A stretch of DNA of 64,000 bases from Rhodococcus sp. 1168 (GTDB lineage: Bacteria; Actinomycetota; Actinomycetes; Mycobacteriales; Mycobacteriaceae): assembly GCF_002091955.1 (NCBI RefSeq), contig NZ_MKKY01000090.1, positions 5,001-69,000 on the forward strand, in the 5' to 3' direction. Below the pieces are notes generated by a model. The model ran no database searches, was not told the origin of the DNA, and saw only the letters and a list, made by a program, of their open reading frames with translations. This document shows, piece by piece, positions 32,063 to 40,140 of the stretch; the first letter of the stretch is position 1; each line of letters begins with the position of its first letter. A program made the translations under genes and the position numbers.

Positions 32063-33168
32063 CCTACCGGTTCGATGATCGTCGTGATGGCGGCGATATC
32101 GCCTGCCGGAATGTCGAAATGCTCGGTCACTGCCACCGACATACCGCCGTCGAATTCGAGGGAGAATCGTGTCACAACGCTGGTTCCCCATTCGCGGATC
32201 TCTACCTCGCCGATGCCGATGATCGGCGTGTACTGGGCGCCGTTCTCGAGTTCGTCCCTGATGAACGCTCCGGTGTCACCGGTCTGCTGTCCGTTCTCCA
32301 CACGGCGACACCCGTCGGCGAGACGAACCTTGGTGGCATCGTGACTGAGCAGAGCCTTGATGTATTCACGTGCCATCGCGACGCGACCGGAATCCACCTC
32401 GCGCGTGGCATAGGTGGCAATTCCCGCCAGGAGCTGTTGCGCAAGTTCCTGCCTGCAGATCAGCAAGTCCGGAAGGTACGGATGGGACTGGTTGTACCGC
32501 AACGGCGTTCCATCGATGCGCGAGCAATGCAGACCCGCGGCGAGTGCGACGCCGACGGGCGCTGCCGAGTCCCATTCCCACTGGCCACCGGAATGCACGT
32601 AGGCGTCTACCTCCCCTCGTACGACTGCCATTGCTTTTGCACCTGCCGAACCCATGGTCACGACGTCGGCATCGACCGCGCGCGCGAGATCGTCCATGTA
32701 GTAGGGCGGCCGAGAGTCACTGACCACAAGTGTGGGCCTACCGGACTGCGGCGGCGGGCCGGTGACGTCGGCCGTCGAGTAGACGACACCGAGCGCAGGC
32801 TGGGCGACTGCCGACGCCGTCATCCCCTGGTCTTTTTCCCACAGGCCCACGTGCACTGCCCAGTCGGTTCGCCCGTCGATGCCGTATTCACGGGAGCCGT
32901 CGAGGGGGTCGATGATCCAGACACGGGCTGCATCCAGCCTGCGTAGATCATCGGCCGACTCTTCTGAGAGCACTGCGTCGCCGGGGCGTTCACCTGCCAA
33001 TCGGCCCAGGATCAGGGCGTCGGCTTCGGTGTCGCCGAGCCTGCCGAGTCCCCGTCCCTGGGTAGTTCGTCCTTCGCGCTCACGAATCTCGAGTAGCAAT
33101 CGGCCCGCGGACTCGGCGAGGTCGGCGGCGAATCGGGCATCGTCTTCGGCCGAGTGGAGGGCGCTCAC
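32059..33168 (-). CDS. cysQ: 3'(2'),5'-bisphosphate nucleotidase CysQ with C-terminal NTF2-like domain
   Basis: Residues ~1-245 are an inositol-monophosphatase-fold enzyme: AVLSEESADD, VWIIDPLDGSREYGIDGRTDW (metal-binding DPLDG) and GGQWEWDSAAPVGVALAAGL. CysQ removes the 3'-phosphate from PAP, the by-product of sulfotransferases and PAPS reductase. The usual length is ~250-270 aa. This protein has 369 aa. Residues ~255-369 (AREYIKALLSHDATKVRLAD, ENGQQTGD, IREWGTSVVTRFSLEFDGGM, ITTIIEPVG) look like a SnoaL/NTF2-type cone domain, an unusual fusion. It overlaps cysNC by 4 bp, so PAPS synthesis and PAP removal are translated together. Confidence 0.92.
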   Translation of the reverse strand: MSALHSAEDDARFAADLAESAGRLLLEIREREGRTTQGRGLGRLGDTEADALILGRLAGERPGDAVLSEESADDLRRLDAARVWIIDPLDGSREYGIDGRTDWAVHVGLWEKDQGMTASAVAQPALGVVYSTADVTGPPPQSGRPTLVVSDSRPPYYMDDLARAVDADVVTMGSAGAKAMAVVRGEVDAYVHSGGQWEWDSAAPVGVALAAGLHCSRIDGTPLRYNQSHPYLPDLLICRQELAQQLLAGIATYATREVDSGRVAMAREYIKALLSHDATKVRLADGCRRVENGQQTGDTGAFIRDELENGAQYTPIIGIGEVEIREWGTSVVTRFSLEFDGGMSVAVTEHFDIPAGDIAAITTIIEPVG

Positions 33169-35006
33169 GATCCCAACAATTCCACGATCCGAGCGGCCTG
33201 TGTTGCCGGATCACCGTCGGAGGCCGCCAGCACCAATTCGGCGTGCTCGGGCGCTTCGTAGGGGTCGTCCACCCCGGTGAAGCCGGTAATCTCACCAGCA
33301 ATAGCTTTGGCGTACATGCCTTTCGGGTCGCGCGCTGCACAGACGTCGAACGGAGTGTCTACGAAGACCTCGAAGAAGGGCAGTCCGGCCTTCTCGTGCA
33401 CCTTCCGCACCTCGTCGCGGTCTTCGCGGTACGGGCTGATGAGACAGGCGATCGCGACCACTCCGGCGTCGGCGATCAGTTGGGCGACGGCCCCCACCCG
33501 CCGTACGTTCTCGGTACGGTCGGCTGCATCGAACCCTAAATCGGAATTGAGCCCGTGGCGCAGGTTGTCACCGTCCAACCGATATGCCGGCCGGCCCGAC
33601 GCCACCAGCAGTAGTTCCAGTTCCGCTGCCACGGTGGACTTTCCCGAAGCCGACAAGCCGGTCAACCAGATAGTGGCGCCGAGCGTTGCACGTTCCTCGC
33701 GGGCGACACGGGACGAATGCCAGACCACCTTGGCTGCCGACAACGTGGGGCCGGTGATCATCCCGGCGGCGACGGTGGCTCCGGACGACTCGTCGACGAG
33801 CAGGAAGCTGCCGGTGACTCGGTTACGTCGGTACGGATCGAACAGGATTGGATTGTGCGTGCGGATCTGCACTCGGCCGATGTCGTTGATACCCAACGAT
33901 TGTGCAGCTTCGTCACGATGCAGAGTATTGACGTCGAGCCGGTAGTCCAGCTTTTCCACCCGCGCCGGTGTCGACGCCGTGGTGTGCATCAGCACGTACC
34001 GGTCGTCACTGCGCAATTGTGCGCCCTCTGCGAGCCAACAGACCATGGCATCGAGCTCTGTTCCGACGAGCGGACGATTGTTGGGACGGCACAGCATGTC
34101 CCCACGTCCGACGTCGACCTTGTCCTCGAGTTCGATACATACCGCCGACGGCGCGAACCCCTCTTCGACCGGCGTTCCACCCGGCCCCCACACCGCTGCG
34201 ATCCTGGTGACGAATCCAGAGGGGAGCGCAACGACTTCGTCCCCGGGTTTGAGAACTCCGCTGGCCACGGTGCCTGCGTACCCCCGGAAGTCGGCATGCT
34301 CGCCGGAGCTGTGTTTAGGCCGAACTACATATTGGACCGGGAATCGGGCGTCTATGAGGTTGCGGTCGGAAGCAACGTGGACGTCCTCGAGGTGGTGCAG
34401 AAGCGAGCTCCCCTCGTACCAGGGCATCTGCGCGGTGCGATGGACGACGTTGTCCCCGTCGATGGCCGACATCGGTACGAACGTGAGATCGGGTACTTCG
34501 AGTTTCATCGCGAATTCGCGGAACTCCGCTTTGATCTCTTCGTACCGAGCGCACGAATAGTCGACGAGATCCATCTTGTTGATGCACAACACGAGATGTC
34601 GGATACCGAGCAACGACGAGAGAAACGCATGTCGCTTCGTCTGTTCGAGGATCCCGTGACGCGCATCGACGAGTATCAGCGCAAGATCGGCGGTCGAAGC
34701 GCCGGTGACCATGTTTCTGGTGTACTGCTGGTGCCCCGGTGTATCGGCGATGATGAATTTTCTTCTCGGCGTGGAGAAGTAGCGATACGCGACGTCGATC
34801 GTGATGCCCTGTTCCCGCTCGGCGCGCAGTCCGTCGGTGAGCAGTGCGAGATCGACTGTGTCGCCGCCACGTTCACGACTGGTCTTCTCCACGGCCTCCA
34901 ACTGATCCTCGAAGATCGCCTTCGAGTCGTAGAGGAGCCGACCGATGAGTGTCGATTTGCCGTCGTCGACGCTTCCCGCCGTAGCTACTCGAAGCAGTTG
35001 CGACAT
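33165..35006 (-). CDS. cysNC: Bifunctional sulfate adenylyltransferase subunit 1 / adenylylsulfate kinase
   Basis: The 613-aa fusion has an N-terminal EF-Tu-like GTPase (CysN) with G1 ATAGSVDDGKSTLIGRLL (~9-26), DTPGHQQYTRNMVTGAS (G3) and INKMDLVDYS (G4). The C-terminal APS kinase (CysC, from ~440) has the P-loop LTGLSASGKSTVAAELE and DGDNLRHGLNSDLGFDAADRTENVRRV. With CysD it makes APS from sulfate and ATP and then PAPS. The ATG at 35006 overlaps the cysD stop (TGATG). The same fusion occurs in mycobacteria. No APS/PAPS reductase or sulfite reductase genes are in the window. Confidence 0.97.
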   Translation of the reverse strand: MSQLLRVATAGSVDDGKSTLIGRLLYDSKAIFEDQLEAVEKTSRERGGDTVDLALLTDGLRAEREQGITIDVAYRYFSTPRRKFIIADTPGHQQYTRNMVTGASTADLALILVDARHGILEQTKRHAFLSSLLGIRHLVLCINKMDLVDYSCARYEEIKAEFREFAMKLEVPDLTFVPMSAIDGDNVVHRTAQMPWYEGSSLLHHLEDVHVASDRNLIDARFPVQYVVRPKHSSGEHADFRGYAGTVASGVLKPGDEVVALPSGFVTRIAAVWGPGGTPVEEGFAPSAVCIELEDKVDVGRGDMLCRPNNRPLVGTELDAMVCWLAEGAQLRSDDRYVLMHTTASTPARVEKLDYRLDVNTLHRDEAAQSLGINDIGRVQIRTHNPILFDPYRRNRVTGSFLLVDESSGATVAAGMITGPTLSAAKVVWHSSRVAREERATLGATIWLTGLSASGKSTVAAELELLLVASGRPAYRLDGDNLRHGLNSDLGFDAADRTENVRRVGAVAQLIADAGVVAIACLISPYREDRDEVRKVHEKAGLPFFEVFVDTPFDVCAARDPKGMYAKAIAGEITGFTGVDDPYEAPEHAELVLAASDGDPATQAARIVELLGS

Positions 35007-35917
35007 CAGAAGTAACCTTCCTTCTTGCGGTCTTCCATTCCGGCCTCCGATATGCGGTCGTCGGCCCGTGTCGCGCCACGCTCGGTCATTCTGCTGGCCG
35101 CGACTTCCAGTACGACGTCGTGCGCATCGGCGGCCGAGGACTGCACACACCCGGTGCAGGTCGCGTCGCCGACGGTACGAAAGCGGACCGTCTCCTCGAA
35201 GGGTTCTTCGCCGGGCAGCACCGGGACGAATCTCGAGACTGCCAGGAGCATTCCGGCTCGCGGCACGACCGTTCTATTGTGCGCGTAATAGATGTGTGGG
35301 AGTTCGATCTGCTCCGCCTCGATGTACTGCCAGATGTCGAGTTCGGTCCAGTTCGACAGCGGGAACACGCGAAAGTGTTCGCCCCGCCGATGACGACCGT
35401 TGTACAACTGCCACAGTTCCGGGCGCTGACGGCGCGGATCCCATTGGCCGTGTTCATCGCGAAAGCTGAAGACACGCTCTTTGGCACGCGCCTTTTCCTC
35501 GTCCCGACGGGCACCACCGAACACGGCGTCGAACGAGTTCTCGGCGATCGCGCGTAGCAGTGTCGCGGTCTGGAGTCGGTTACGACTGGCCCCCGGCCCG
35601 ATCTCCTCGATCGAGCGTCCCGAGTCGATGTCGTCCTGCACGCTGGCCACGGTCAGGTTGACGCCGAAATGCTCGACCGCACGGTCGCGGAAGGACAGGA
35701 CCTCGTCGAAATTGTGGCCGGTGTCGATGTGCATGACGGCGAACGGGAGCCGGGCGGGCCAGAAGGCTTTGGCTGCCACATGAAGCATCACCACCGAGTC
35801 CTTGCCGCCGGAGAACAGCAGCACCGGACGTTCGGCGGTAGCGGCGACTTCACGGAAGATATGGACAGCTTCCGCTTCGAGCGCAGCAAGGTGTGTGAGT
35901 TCGTACGAGATCGACAT
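35006..35917 (-). CDS. cysD: Sulfate adenylyltransferase subunit 2
   Basis: The 303-aa ATP-pyrophosphatase subunit makes APS with CysN. The PP-loop is PVLLFSGGKDSVVMLHVAAK, followed by MHIDTGHNFDEVLSFRD, AVFGGARRDEEKARAKERVFSFRD and the C-terminal RTVGDATCTGCVQSSAA. I chose the ATG at 35917, preceded by GGAGGG at ~8 nt. An upstream in-frame start at 35944 would overlap the palindrome described separately. It is the first gene of the cysD-cysNC-cysQ operon and has a regulatory region matching that of the sulfotransferase operon. Confidence 0.97.
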   Translation of the reverse strand: MSISYELTHLAALEAEAVHIFREVAATAERPVLLFSGGKDSVVMLHVAAKAFWPARLPFAVMHIDTGHNFDEVLSFRDRAVEHFGVNLTVASVQDDIDSGRSIEEIGPGASRNRLQTATLLRAIAENSFDAVFGGARRDEEKARAKERVFSFRDEHGQWDPRRQRPELWQLYNGRHRRGEHFRVFPLSNWTELDIWQYIEAEQIELPHIYYAHNRTVVPRAGMLLAVSRFVPVLPGEEPFEETVRFRTVGDATCTGCVQSSAADAHDVVLEVAASRMTERGATRADDRISEAGMEDRKKEGYF

Positions 35918-35945
35918 CGGTGAAGCCCTCCGATCACAACGCATC

Positions 35946-35961
35946 GGTCCATATTTGGACC
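35946..35961. promoter_or_regulatory. palindromic operator upstream of cysD
   Basis: GGTCCATATTTGGACC is an inverted repeat of GGTCCA/TGGACC around TATT, extended by one C-G pair. It lies 28 bp upstream of the cysD ATG. It matches the palindrome at 36962-36977 at 14 of 16 positions, including the asymmetric centre. Confidence 0.7.
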
Positions 35962-35989
35962 GGTGCGGTTCAAATCCGTGATCGAAGAA

Positions 35990-36003
35990 TAGAACGTGTT
36001 TCA
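35990..36003. promoter_or_regulatory. TnnAACnnGTTnnA box upstream of cysD
   Basis: On the minus strand, reading toward cysD, TGAAACACGTTCTATT (minus-strand positions 36003-35988) matches the box before the DUF1214 operon (TGGAACACGTTCTATT) at 15 of 16 bases. The core fits TnnAACnnGTTnnA, reported for the TetR-family sterol regulator KstR. The spacing to the palindrome is 28 bp. Confidence 0.6.
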
Positions 36004-36010
36004 GTATTGG

Positions 36011-36907
36011 TCAACGGGTCGGCGCACGACCGCCTACTTCTGTCGTGATCGCACCGGCGGCCGCAGCGAGCGCTTGCCCACGCTCGGCAATACCCTCGCC
36101 TGAGATCGACGCTCCGACATGCAGAGTCAGCACCAGCGACTGATGACCATGCGCGTCGTACGTCGGGGCCGCGATGACGCTGACCTCGTGCGTAGCGTCG
36201 GCACCAGCCTCCTCCGCGCCCAGGTACACCCGCTCACCGAGGCCGGACACCATCTCACCGAGGAGTTCGCGAACCTCCTCCGGAAGATCGTGTGCGGCAA
36301 CCCCCGCCATGACGGTGTGCAGCCTCTGCCCCACAGCCGTCAGCGTCTCGACGAGATACCCGGTTCTGCGGCACTCGTCGACCACGCGGCGAAGATGAGC
36401 GACGTCCATCCGGACGGGCAGTGTCGGTTCACGACCCAGCCACGAATCGAGCCGGTCGTCGGTATCCCACAGCACGTACATGAGCCCTACCGGCGGCGCG
36501 AACGGATAGACCTGCCCCACCTTCACGGCAGCCTGCCGCCCGTCGGGACAGGTCAACTCGAGGATGGTGATGCGATCACCGACCACGCCCGAAGCCGTGC
36601 ACGTCGTGTCGTATCGCGCACTGAGAGCTTCGAGGTGCGTGCGCGCGAGCGGGCCGACCGCGAACCCCCGCTGCGCCGCACGCCCGGCGGCGATCAGCGC
36701 GGGACCGAGGCCGTAGGTAACCGAAACAGGGTCGCGAACCAGGTATCCAGCGCCGACCAGCGAGGTCAGGATGCCCAGACAGGTGGGCTTGCTCAGACCC
36801 AGTTCACGTGCCAGCGCCGAGAGTCCGAAACGTCGGTCACTCCTGGCAACCATGAAGTCCAGGACCGCGACGACGCGGTCCGTCGGTGGCGAGTTGCGAC
36901 TACTCAT
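36011..36907 (-). CDS. IclR-family transcriptional regulator
   Basis: The 298-aa protein has an N-terminal winged helix-turn-helix (AVLDFMVARSDRRFGLSALARELGLSKPTCLGIL, in pieces) and a C-terminal IclR effector domain (VGQVYPFAPPVGLMYVLWD, GYLVETLTAVGQRL, SVIAAPTYDAHGHQSLVLTL). I chose ATG 36907, preceded by GGAAGGG at 3-4 nt. It lies between the cysD operon (same strand, downstream) and the divergent DUF1214-SDR-sulfotransferase operon. One regulatory box (36918-36931) lies directly before its start, so it may regulate itself. The ligand is unknown; a small acidic or steroid-derived molecule is only a guess from context. Confidence 0.92.
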   Translation of the reverse strand: MSSRNSPPTDRVVAVLDFMVARSDRRFGLSALARELGLSKPTCLGILTSLVGAGYLVRDPVSVTYGLGPALIAAGRAAQRGFAVGPLARTHLEALSARYDTTCTASGVVGDRITILELTCPDGRQAAVKVGQVYPFAPPVGLMYVLWDTDDRLDSWLGREPTLPVRMDVAHLRRVVDECRRTGYLVETLTAVGQRLHTVMAGVAAHDLPEEVRELLGEMVSGLGERVYLGAEEAGADATHEVSVIAAPTYDAHGHQSLVLTLHVGASISGEGIAERGQALAAAAGAITTEVGGRAPTR

Positions 36908-36917
36908 TGACCCTTCC

Positions 36918-36931
36918 TGGAACACGTTCTA
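36918..36931. promoter_or_regulatory. TnnAACnnGTTnnA box between IclR gene and DUF1214 operon
   Basis: TGGAACACGTTCTA fits TnnAACnnGTTnnA exactly. It lies 11 bp from the IclR-gene start and 30 bp before the palindrome at 36962. The same element, in the same orientation relative to transcription, precedes cysD. The pattern is that described for KstR, but the regulator acting here is not proven. Confidence 0.6.
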
Positions 36932-36961
36932 TTGTCGACACAGACTTTGTTCTACCACATC

Positions 36962-36977
36962 GGTACATATTTGTACC
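36962..36977. promoter_or_regulatory. palindromic operator upstream of DUF1214-SDR-sulfotransferase operon
   Basis: GGTACATATTTGTACC is an inverted repeat GGTACA/TGTACC around TATT, 21 bp before the GTG start of the DUF1214 gene. It probably overlaps the -10 region or start of transcription. The near-identical partner site lies upstream of cysD. Confidence 0.7.
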
Positions 36978-36998
36978 ACTAAGCACGAGGAGATGGGT

Positions 36999-38159
36999 GT
37001 GCTCACCGATTCACTCGCAGAAGCAATCACAGCGGCCGAAAAGATCATCGAAGACGCTCCGCACATACGAACAGAACAGGACCTGCTCGAGGGATACGAC
37101 TACCTCGCCGGCAGCATCCGCGCATCCATCCAAATGGCCTGGGCATACGACAAGGACTTCCCGTTCTTCGCGAGCTCGACCGGCCCGTACACGAAGATGG
37201 GCCTCGACAACCCCGACACGCTCTACTTTCACGCCAACATTCGAGACGATGCAGAATACATCGTGCGCGGAACACGAGGCACCACAACCGATCTCAGCTT
37301 CCAGATACTCAAGGGTGACTACTCCCCCGTCGATGTCCCGGACAGCTTGACCGCCTTCGACGATCGCTCGATCGACATCGCCGACGACGGCTCGTTCGAA
37401 GTACACTTCGGTCGCCCTTCCGACCTGCCCAACCACTTCACCCTCGGCGAGGGTTCCTCGATGCTGGTTGTCCGCGAGGTCTACAACGACTGGTCTGCGG
37501 CCCGGGGCACGCTCACCATCCATCGAGCAGGCACCTCAGCGGAATCCCCCGCGCCGCCCTCGAAAGAATCTGTGGCGAAACGCTATTCCACCGCCGGCAA
37601 GATGCTCCTCGGCCGTATACACACCTTTTTGCAGTTCCCGCAGTGGTTCTACCTCAATCTCGACGTCAACACCCTCACCGAACCGCGGCTCACGCCAGGA
37701 GGATTGAGCACCCAGTATTCTTCGGCCGGCCACTACGAACTGCGCGAGGACCAGGCCATGATCATCACGGTGCCCGTGTCCGACGCACCGTATCAAGGGT
37801 TCCAGCTGGGCAGCATGTGGTACATCTCCCTCGACTACATCAACCACCAAACTTCGTTGACTGCAGAGCAGGCGCAGACCGATCCGGACGGTTACATCAG
37901 GCTGGTGGTCAGCGAACGAAACCCGCAGGTGACCAACTGGATCGAAACGACAGGTCATGCCCGCGGCTACGCACAGTTCCGATGGCAGCGAGTCTCCCGC
38001 GAGATGAGTGCGGAAGATGGACCTACCGTGGAAGTAGTCGACTTCGACGACATTTCCTCGCATCTACCGCACTACGACGCGAACAAAATTTCACCGGAGG
38101 ACTTTGCCCTGCGCATCGCAGCCCGTCGCGACGCTGTCGGACGAAGGATGCTCGGATGA
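36999..38159 (+). CDS. DUF1214 domain protein
   Basis: The 386-aa protein has the DUF1214 core in its C-terminal half (VSDAPYQGFQLGSMWYISLDYINHQTSL, in pieces; RLVVSERNPQVTNWIETTGHARGYAQFRW) and an N-terminal region with ASIQMAWAYDKDFPFF. No signal peptide or membrane helix is seen. The biochemical role of DUF1214 is unknown. The GTG at 36999 has GAGGAG at 6 nt. An ATG 6 nt upstream abuts that Shine-Dalgarno and is less likely. It overlaps the SDR gene by 4 bp. From memory, the order DUF1214-SDR-sulfotransferase also occurs as Rv3531c-Rv3530c-Rv3529c inside the M. tuberculosis cholesterol gene cluster. Confidence 0.88.
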   Translation: MLTDSLAEAITAAEKIIEDAPHIRTEQDLLEGYDYLAGSIRASIQMAWAYDKDFPFFASSTGPYTKMGLDNPDTLYFHANIRDDAEYIVRGTRGTTTDLSFQILKGDYSPVDVPDSLTAFDDRSIDIADDGSFEVHFGRPSDLPNHFTLGEGSSMLVVREVYNDWSAARGTLTIHRAGTSAESPAPPSKESVAKRYSTAGKMLLGRIHTFLQFPQWFYLNLDVNTLTEPRLTPGGLSTQYSSAGHYELREDQAMIITVPVSDAPYQGFQLGSMWYISLDYINHQTSLTAEQAQTDPDGYIRLVVSERNPQVTNWIETTGHARGYAQFRWQRVSREMSAEDGPTVEVVDFDDISSHLPHYDANKISPEDFALRIAARRDAVGRRMLG

Positions 38160-38938
38160 CGGGACAACTCGACGGCAAGGTTGTCGTCGTCTCCGGCGTC
38201 GGACCATCCCTCGGCCGGTCCATCGCACTGCGCAGCGCCGCCGCGGGTGCCGATCTGGTGCTCGCCGCACGCACCGAAAGCTACCTTCTCGAGGTCGGCA
38301 AAGAAGTTGCCGAACTCGGCCGAACGGCCGTCACCGTCGCGACCGACATCACCGACGAAGCTTCTTCCCAGGCGCTGGTCACCCGTGCAGTCGAGGAGTT
38401 CGGCCACGTCGACGTACTGGTCAACAATGCGTTCGCGATACCGTCGATGAAGGATCTCGCCCACACCGACCCGGCCGTCATCAGGCAGGGATTGGAACTC
38501 TCACTGTTCGGAACGCTGCGCCTCTCACAGTTGTTCACCCCGGCGTTGGCAGAGTCGACCGGTTCGATCGTCATGATCAACTCGGCCGTAATAAGGCACT
38601 CGCAGCCCAAGTACGGCGGCTACAAGATCGCCAAAGCAGCATTGCTCGCCATGTCGCAAACCCTGGCCAGCGAGCTGGGCCCGCAGGGAATTCGGGTCAA
38701 TACTGTTGCGCCCGGCTATATCTGGGGCGAGTCGCTGAAAGGCTACTTCGACCACATGGCGAAGAAATACGGCACCACCAGCGAACAGATCTACGAGCAA
38801 ACTGCCGCGACGATGGACCTACGACGGCTACCCGAACCCGACGAGATCGCCGACGCCGTCGTATTCCTCGCTTCCCCATCGGCTCGGGCGATCACCGGCC
38901 AATGTCTCGACGTCAACTGCGGCGAATACCACCACTAG
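38156..38938 (+). CDS. Short-chain dehydrogenase/reductase
   Basis: The 260-aa classical SDR has a slightly altered cofactor loop, SGVGPSLGRSIA (13-24), DVLVNNAF (86-93), catalytic Ser143 (MINSAV) and the YKIAK pair Tyr156/Lys160, followed by GIRVNTVAPGYIWG. It would oxidise or reduce an alcohol/ketone with NAD(P). The substrate is unknown. A hydroxy-lipid or steroid is suggested by the partner sulfotransferase. It overlaps the DUF1214 gene by 4 bp and is followed 8 bp later by the sulfotransferase. Confidence 0.93.
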   Translation: MTGQLDGKVVVVSGVGPSLGRSIALRSAAAGADLVLAARTESYLLEVGKEVAELGRTAVTVATDITDEASSQALVTRAVEEFGHVDVLVNNAFAIPSMKDLAHTDPAVIRQGLELSLFGTLRLSQLFTPALAESTGSIVMINSAVIRHSQPKYGGYKIAKAALLAMSQTLASELGPQGIRVNTVAPGYIWGESLKGYFDHMAKKYGTTSEQIYEQTAATMDLRRLPEPDEIADAVVFLASPSARAITGQCLDVNCGEYHH

Positions 38939-38946
38939 GAGCGCAC

Positions 38947-40092
38947 ATGACCAGCACCGAACGCACCGATGTCGGTACCGTCGAGGATTTACACGCGTCT
39001 GCCACCAAGTTCACCGGCCTCGAAGATTTCGGATCCGACGACTATGTCGAAGCCCTCGGTGTCCTGCTCGACTCGTACAACCGTGATGCCCAATTGACAG
39101 CACTCGGATCGAAGATGAGCCGGTACTTCCTTCGCGGAGCGCTGGTCGCGCGTTCACTCAGCGAGCTCGCGTGGAAGCAGAATCCGACGCACGCCGACAT
39201 CACGATCGAGCGGCCGATCTTCGTGACCGGTCTTCCTCGCACCGGCACGACGGCGCTGCACCGGCTGCTGACCGCCGACCCGTCGCACCAGGGTTTGGAG
39301 ATGTGGCTGACCGAGATGCCGCAACCCAGGCCGCCGCGTGAGACCTGGGAATCCAATCCCCTGTTCGCGCAGATCGAAAAAGGGTTTGCGCAACACCATG
39401 TCGAACACCCCGAGTTCATGGGGGTGCACTACATGTCCGCCGCCGAAGTCGAGGAATGCTGGCAGCTACTGCGGCAATCGGTGCAGTCCATAGCCTACGA
39501 ATGCCTCGCCTACCTACCGACCTATTCGGCGTGGCTTGCCGGACAGAGCTGGCTTTCGACCTACCAGCGCCACCGGAAGAACCTCCAGCTCATCGGAATG
39601 AACGACACCGATCGGCGTTGGGTTCTGAAGAATCCGAGCCACCTGTTCGCACTCGACGAGCTGCTACAGGTCTACCCGGACGCGCTGGTCATCCAATGCC
39701 ACCGTGAACCCCGCACGATCATGCCGTCGATGTGCAGCCTCGCCGAGCACGCCACCGAAGGCTGGTCGGACCTGTTCCGCGGCGACGTCATCGGGCGCAC
39801 CCAGGTCGATCTGTGGGAGCGTGGGCTCAACAGTTTCTCCGCCGCACGGTCCGGTGCGAACTCGGCGCAGTTCTACGACGTCGACTACCACGACTTCGTC
39901 GCCGACCCCCTCCGCACAGTGGAACAGGTGTACGAGAACTTCGGACTCGATCTCACCGAGAATGCACGCTCCGCCATGGACGCCATGCACACCGAAAGCA
40001 GAAGTGGGCAACGGCGGCCGGCACACAAGTACACGCTCGAAGACTTCGGCCTCGACGGCGAAGACATCGACCGCCGGTTCGGGACGAGGTAA
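38947..40092 (+). CDS. PAPS-dependent sulfotransferase family protein
   Basis: The 381-aa protein has the 5'-phosphosulfate loop of sulfotransferases, IFVTGLPRTGTTALHRLL (91-108), and the 3'-phosphate-binding segment CHREPRTIMPS (251-261), with WVLKNPSHLFALDELL (225-240) between. It should transfer sulfate from PAPS to an alcohol, amine or glycan and release PAP. The acceptor is unknown. GGAG lies 6 nt before the ATG. It is the third gene of the DUF1214-SDR-sulfotransferase operon. Genes for making PAPS and destroying PAP lie 1-3 kb away under matching regulatory elements. Confidence 0.92.
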   Translation: MTSTERTDVGTVEDLHASATKFTGLEDFGSDDYVEALGVLLDSYNRDAQLTALGSKMSRYFLRGALVARSLSELAWKQNPTHADITIERPIFVTGLPRTGTTALHRLLTADPSHQGLEMWLTEMPQPRPPRETWESNPLFAQIEKGFAQHHVEHPEFMGVHYMSAAEVEECWQLLRQSVQSIAYECLAYLPTYSAWLAGQSWLSTYQRHRKNLQLIGMNDTDRRWVLKNPSHLFALDELLQVYPDALVIQCHREPRTIMPSMCSLAEHATEGWSDLFRGDVIGRTQVDLWERGLNSFSAARSGANSAQFYDVDYHDFVADPLRTVEQVYENFGLDLTENARSAMDAMHTESRSGQRRPAHKYTLEDFGLDGEDIDRRFGTR

Positions 40093-40140
40093 CTCCGCAG
40101 GTCGGTGATGCCCGACTCCGGTGAACACTAGGGTGACGGG

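Noticed and set aside
34325-34340. ACATATTGGACCGG inside cysNC as a third copy of the operator
   Set aside because: Only one half matches, it lies within a conserved coding stretch, and no promoter is near.
32059-36907. cysD-cysNC-cysQ as ordinary cysteine biosynthesis under a standard sulfur regulator
   Set aside because: Not excluded, but no reductase or transporter genes for assimilation are adjacent, and the promoter elements match the sulfotransferase operon instead.
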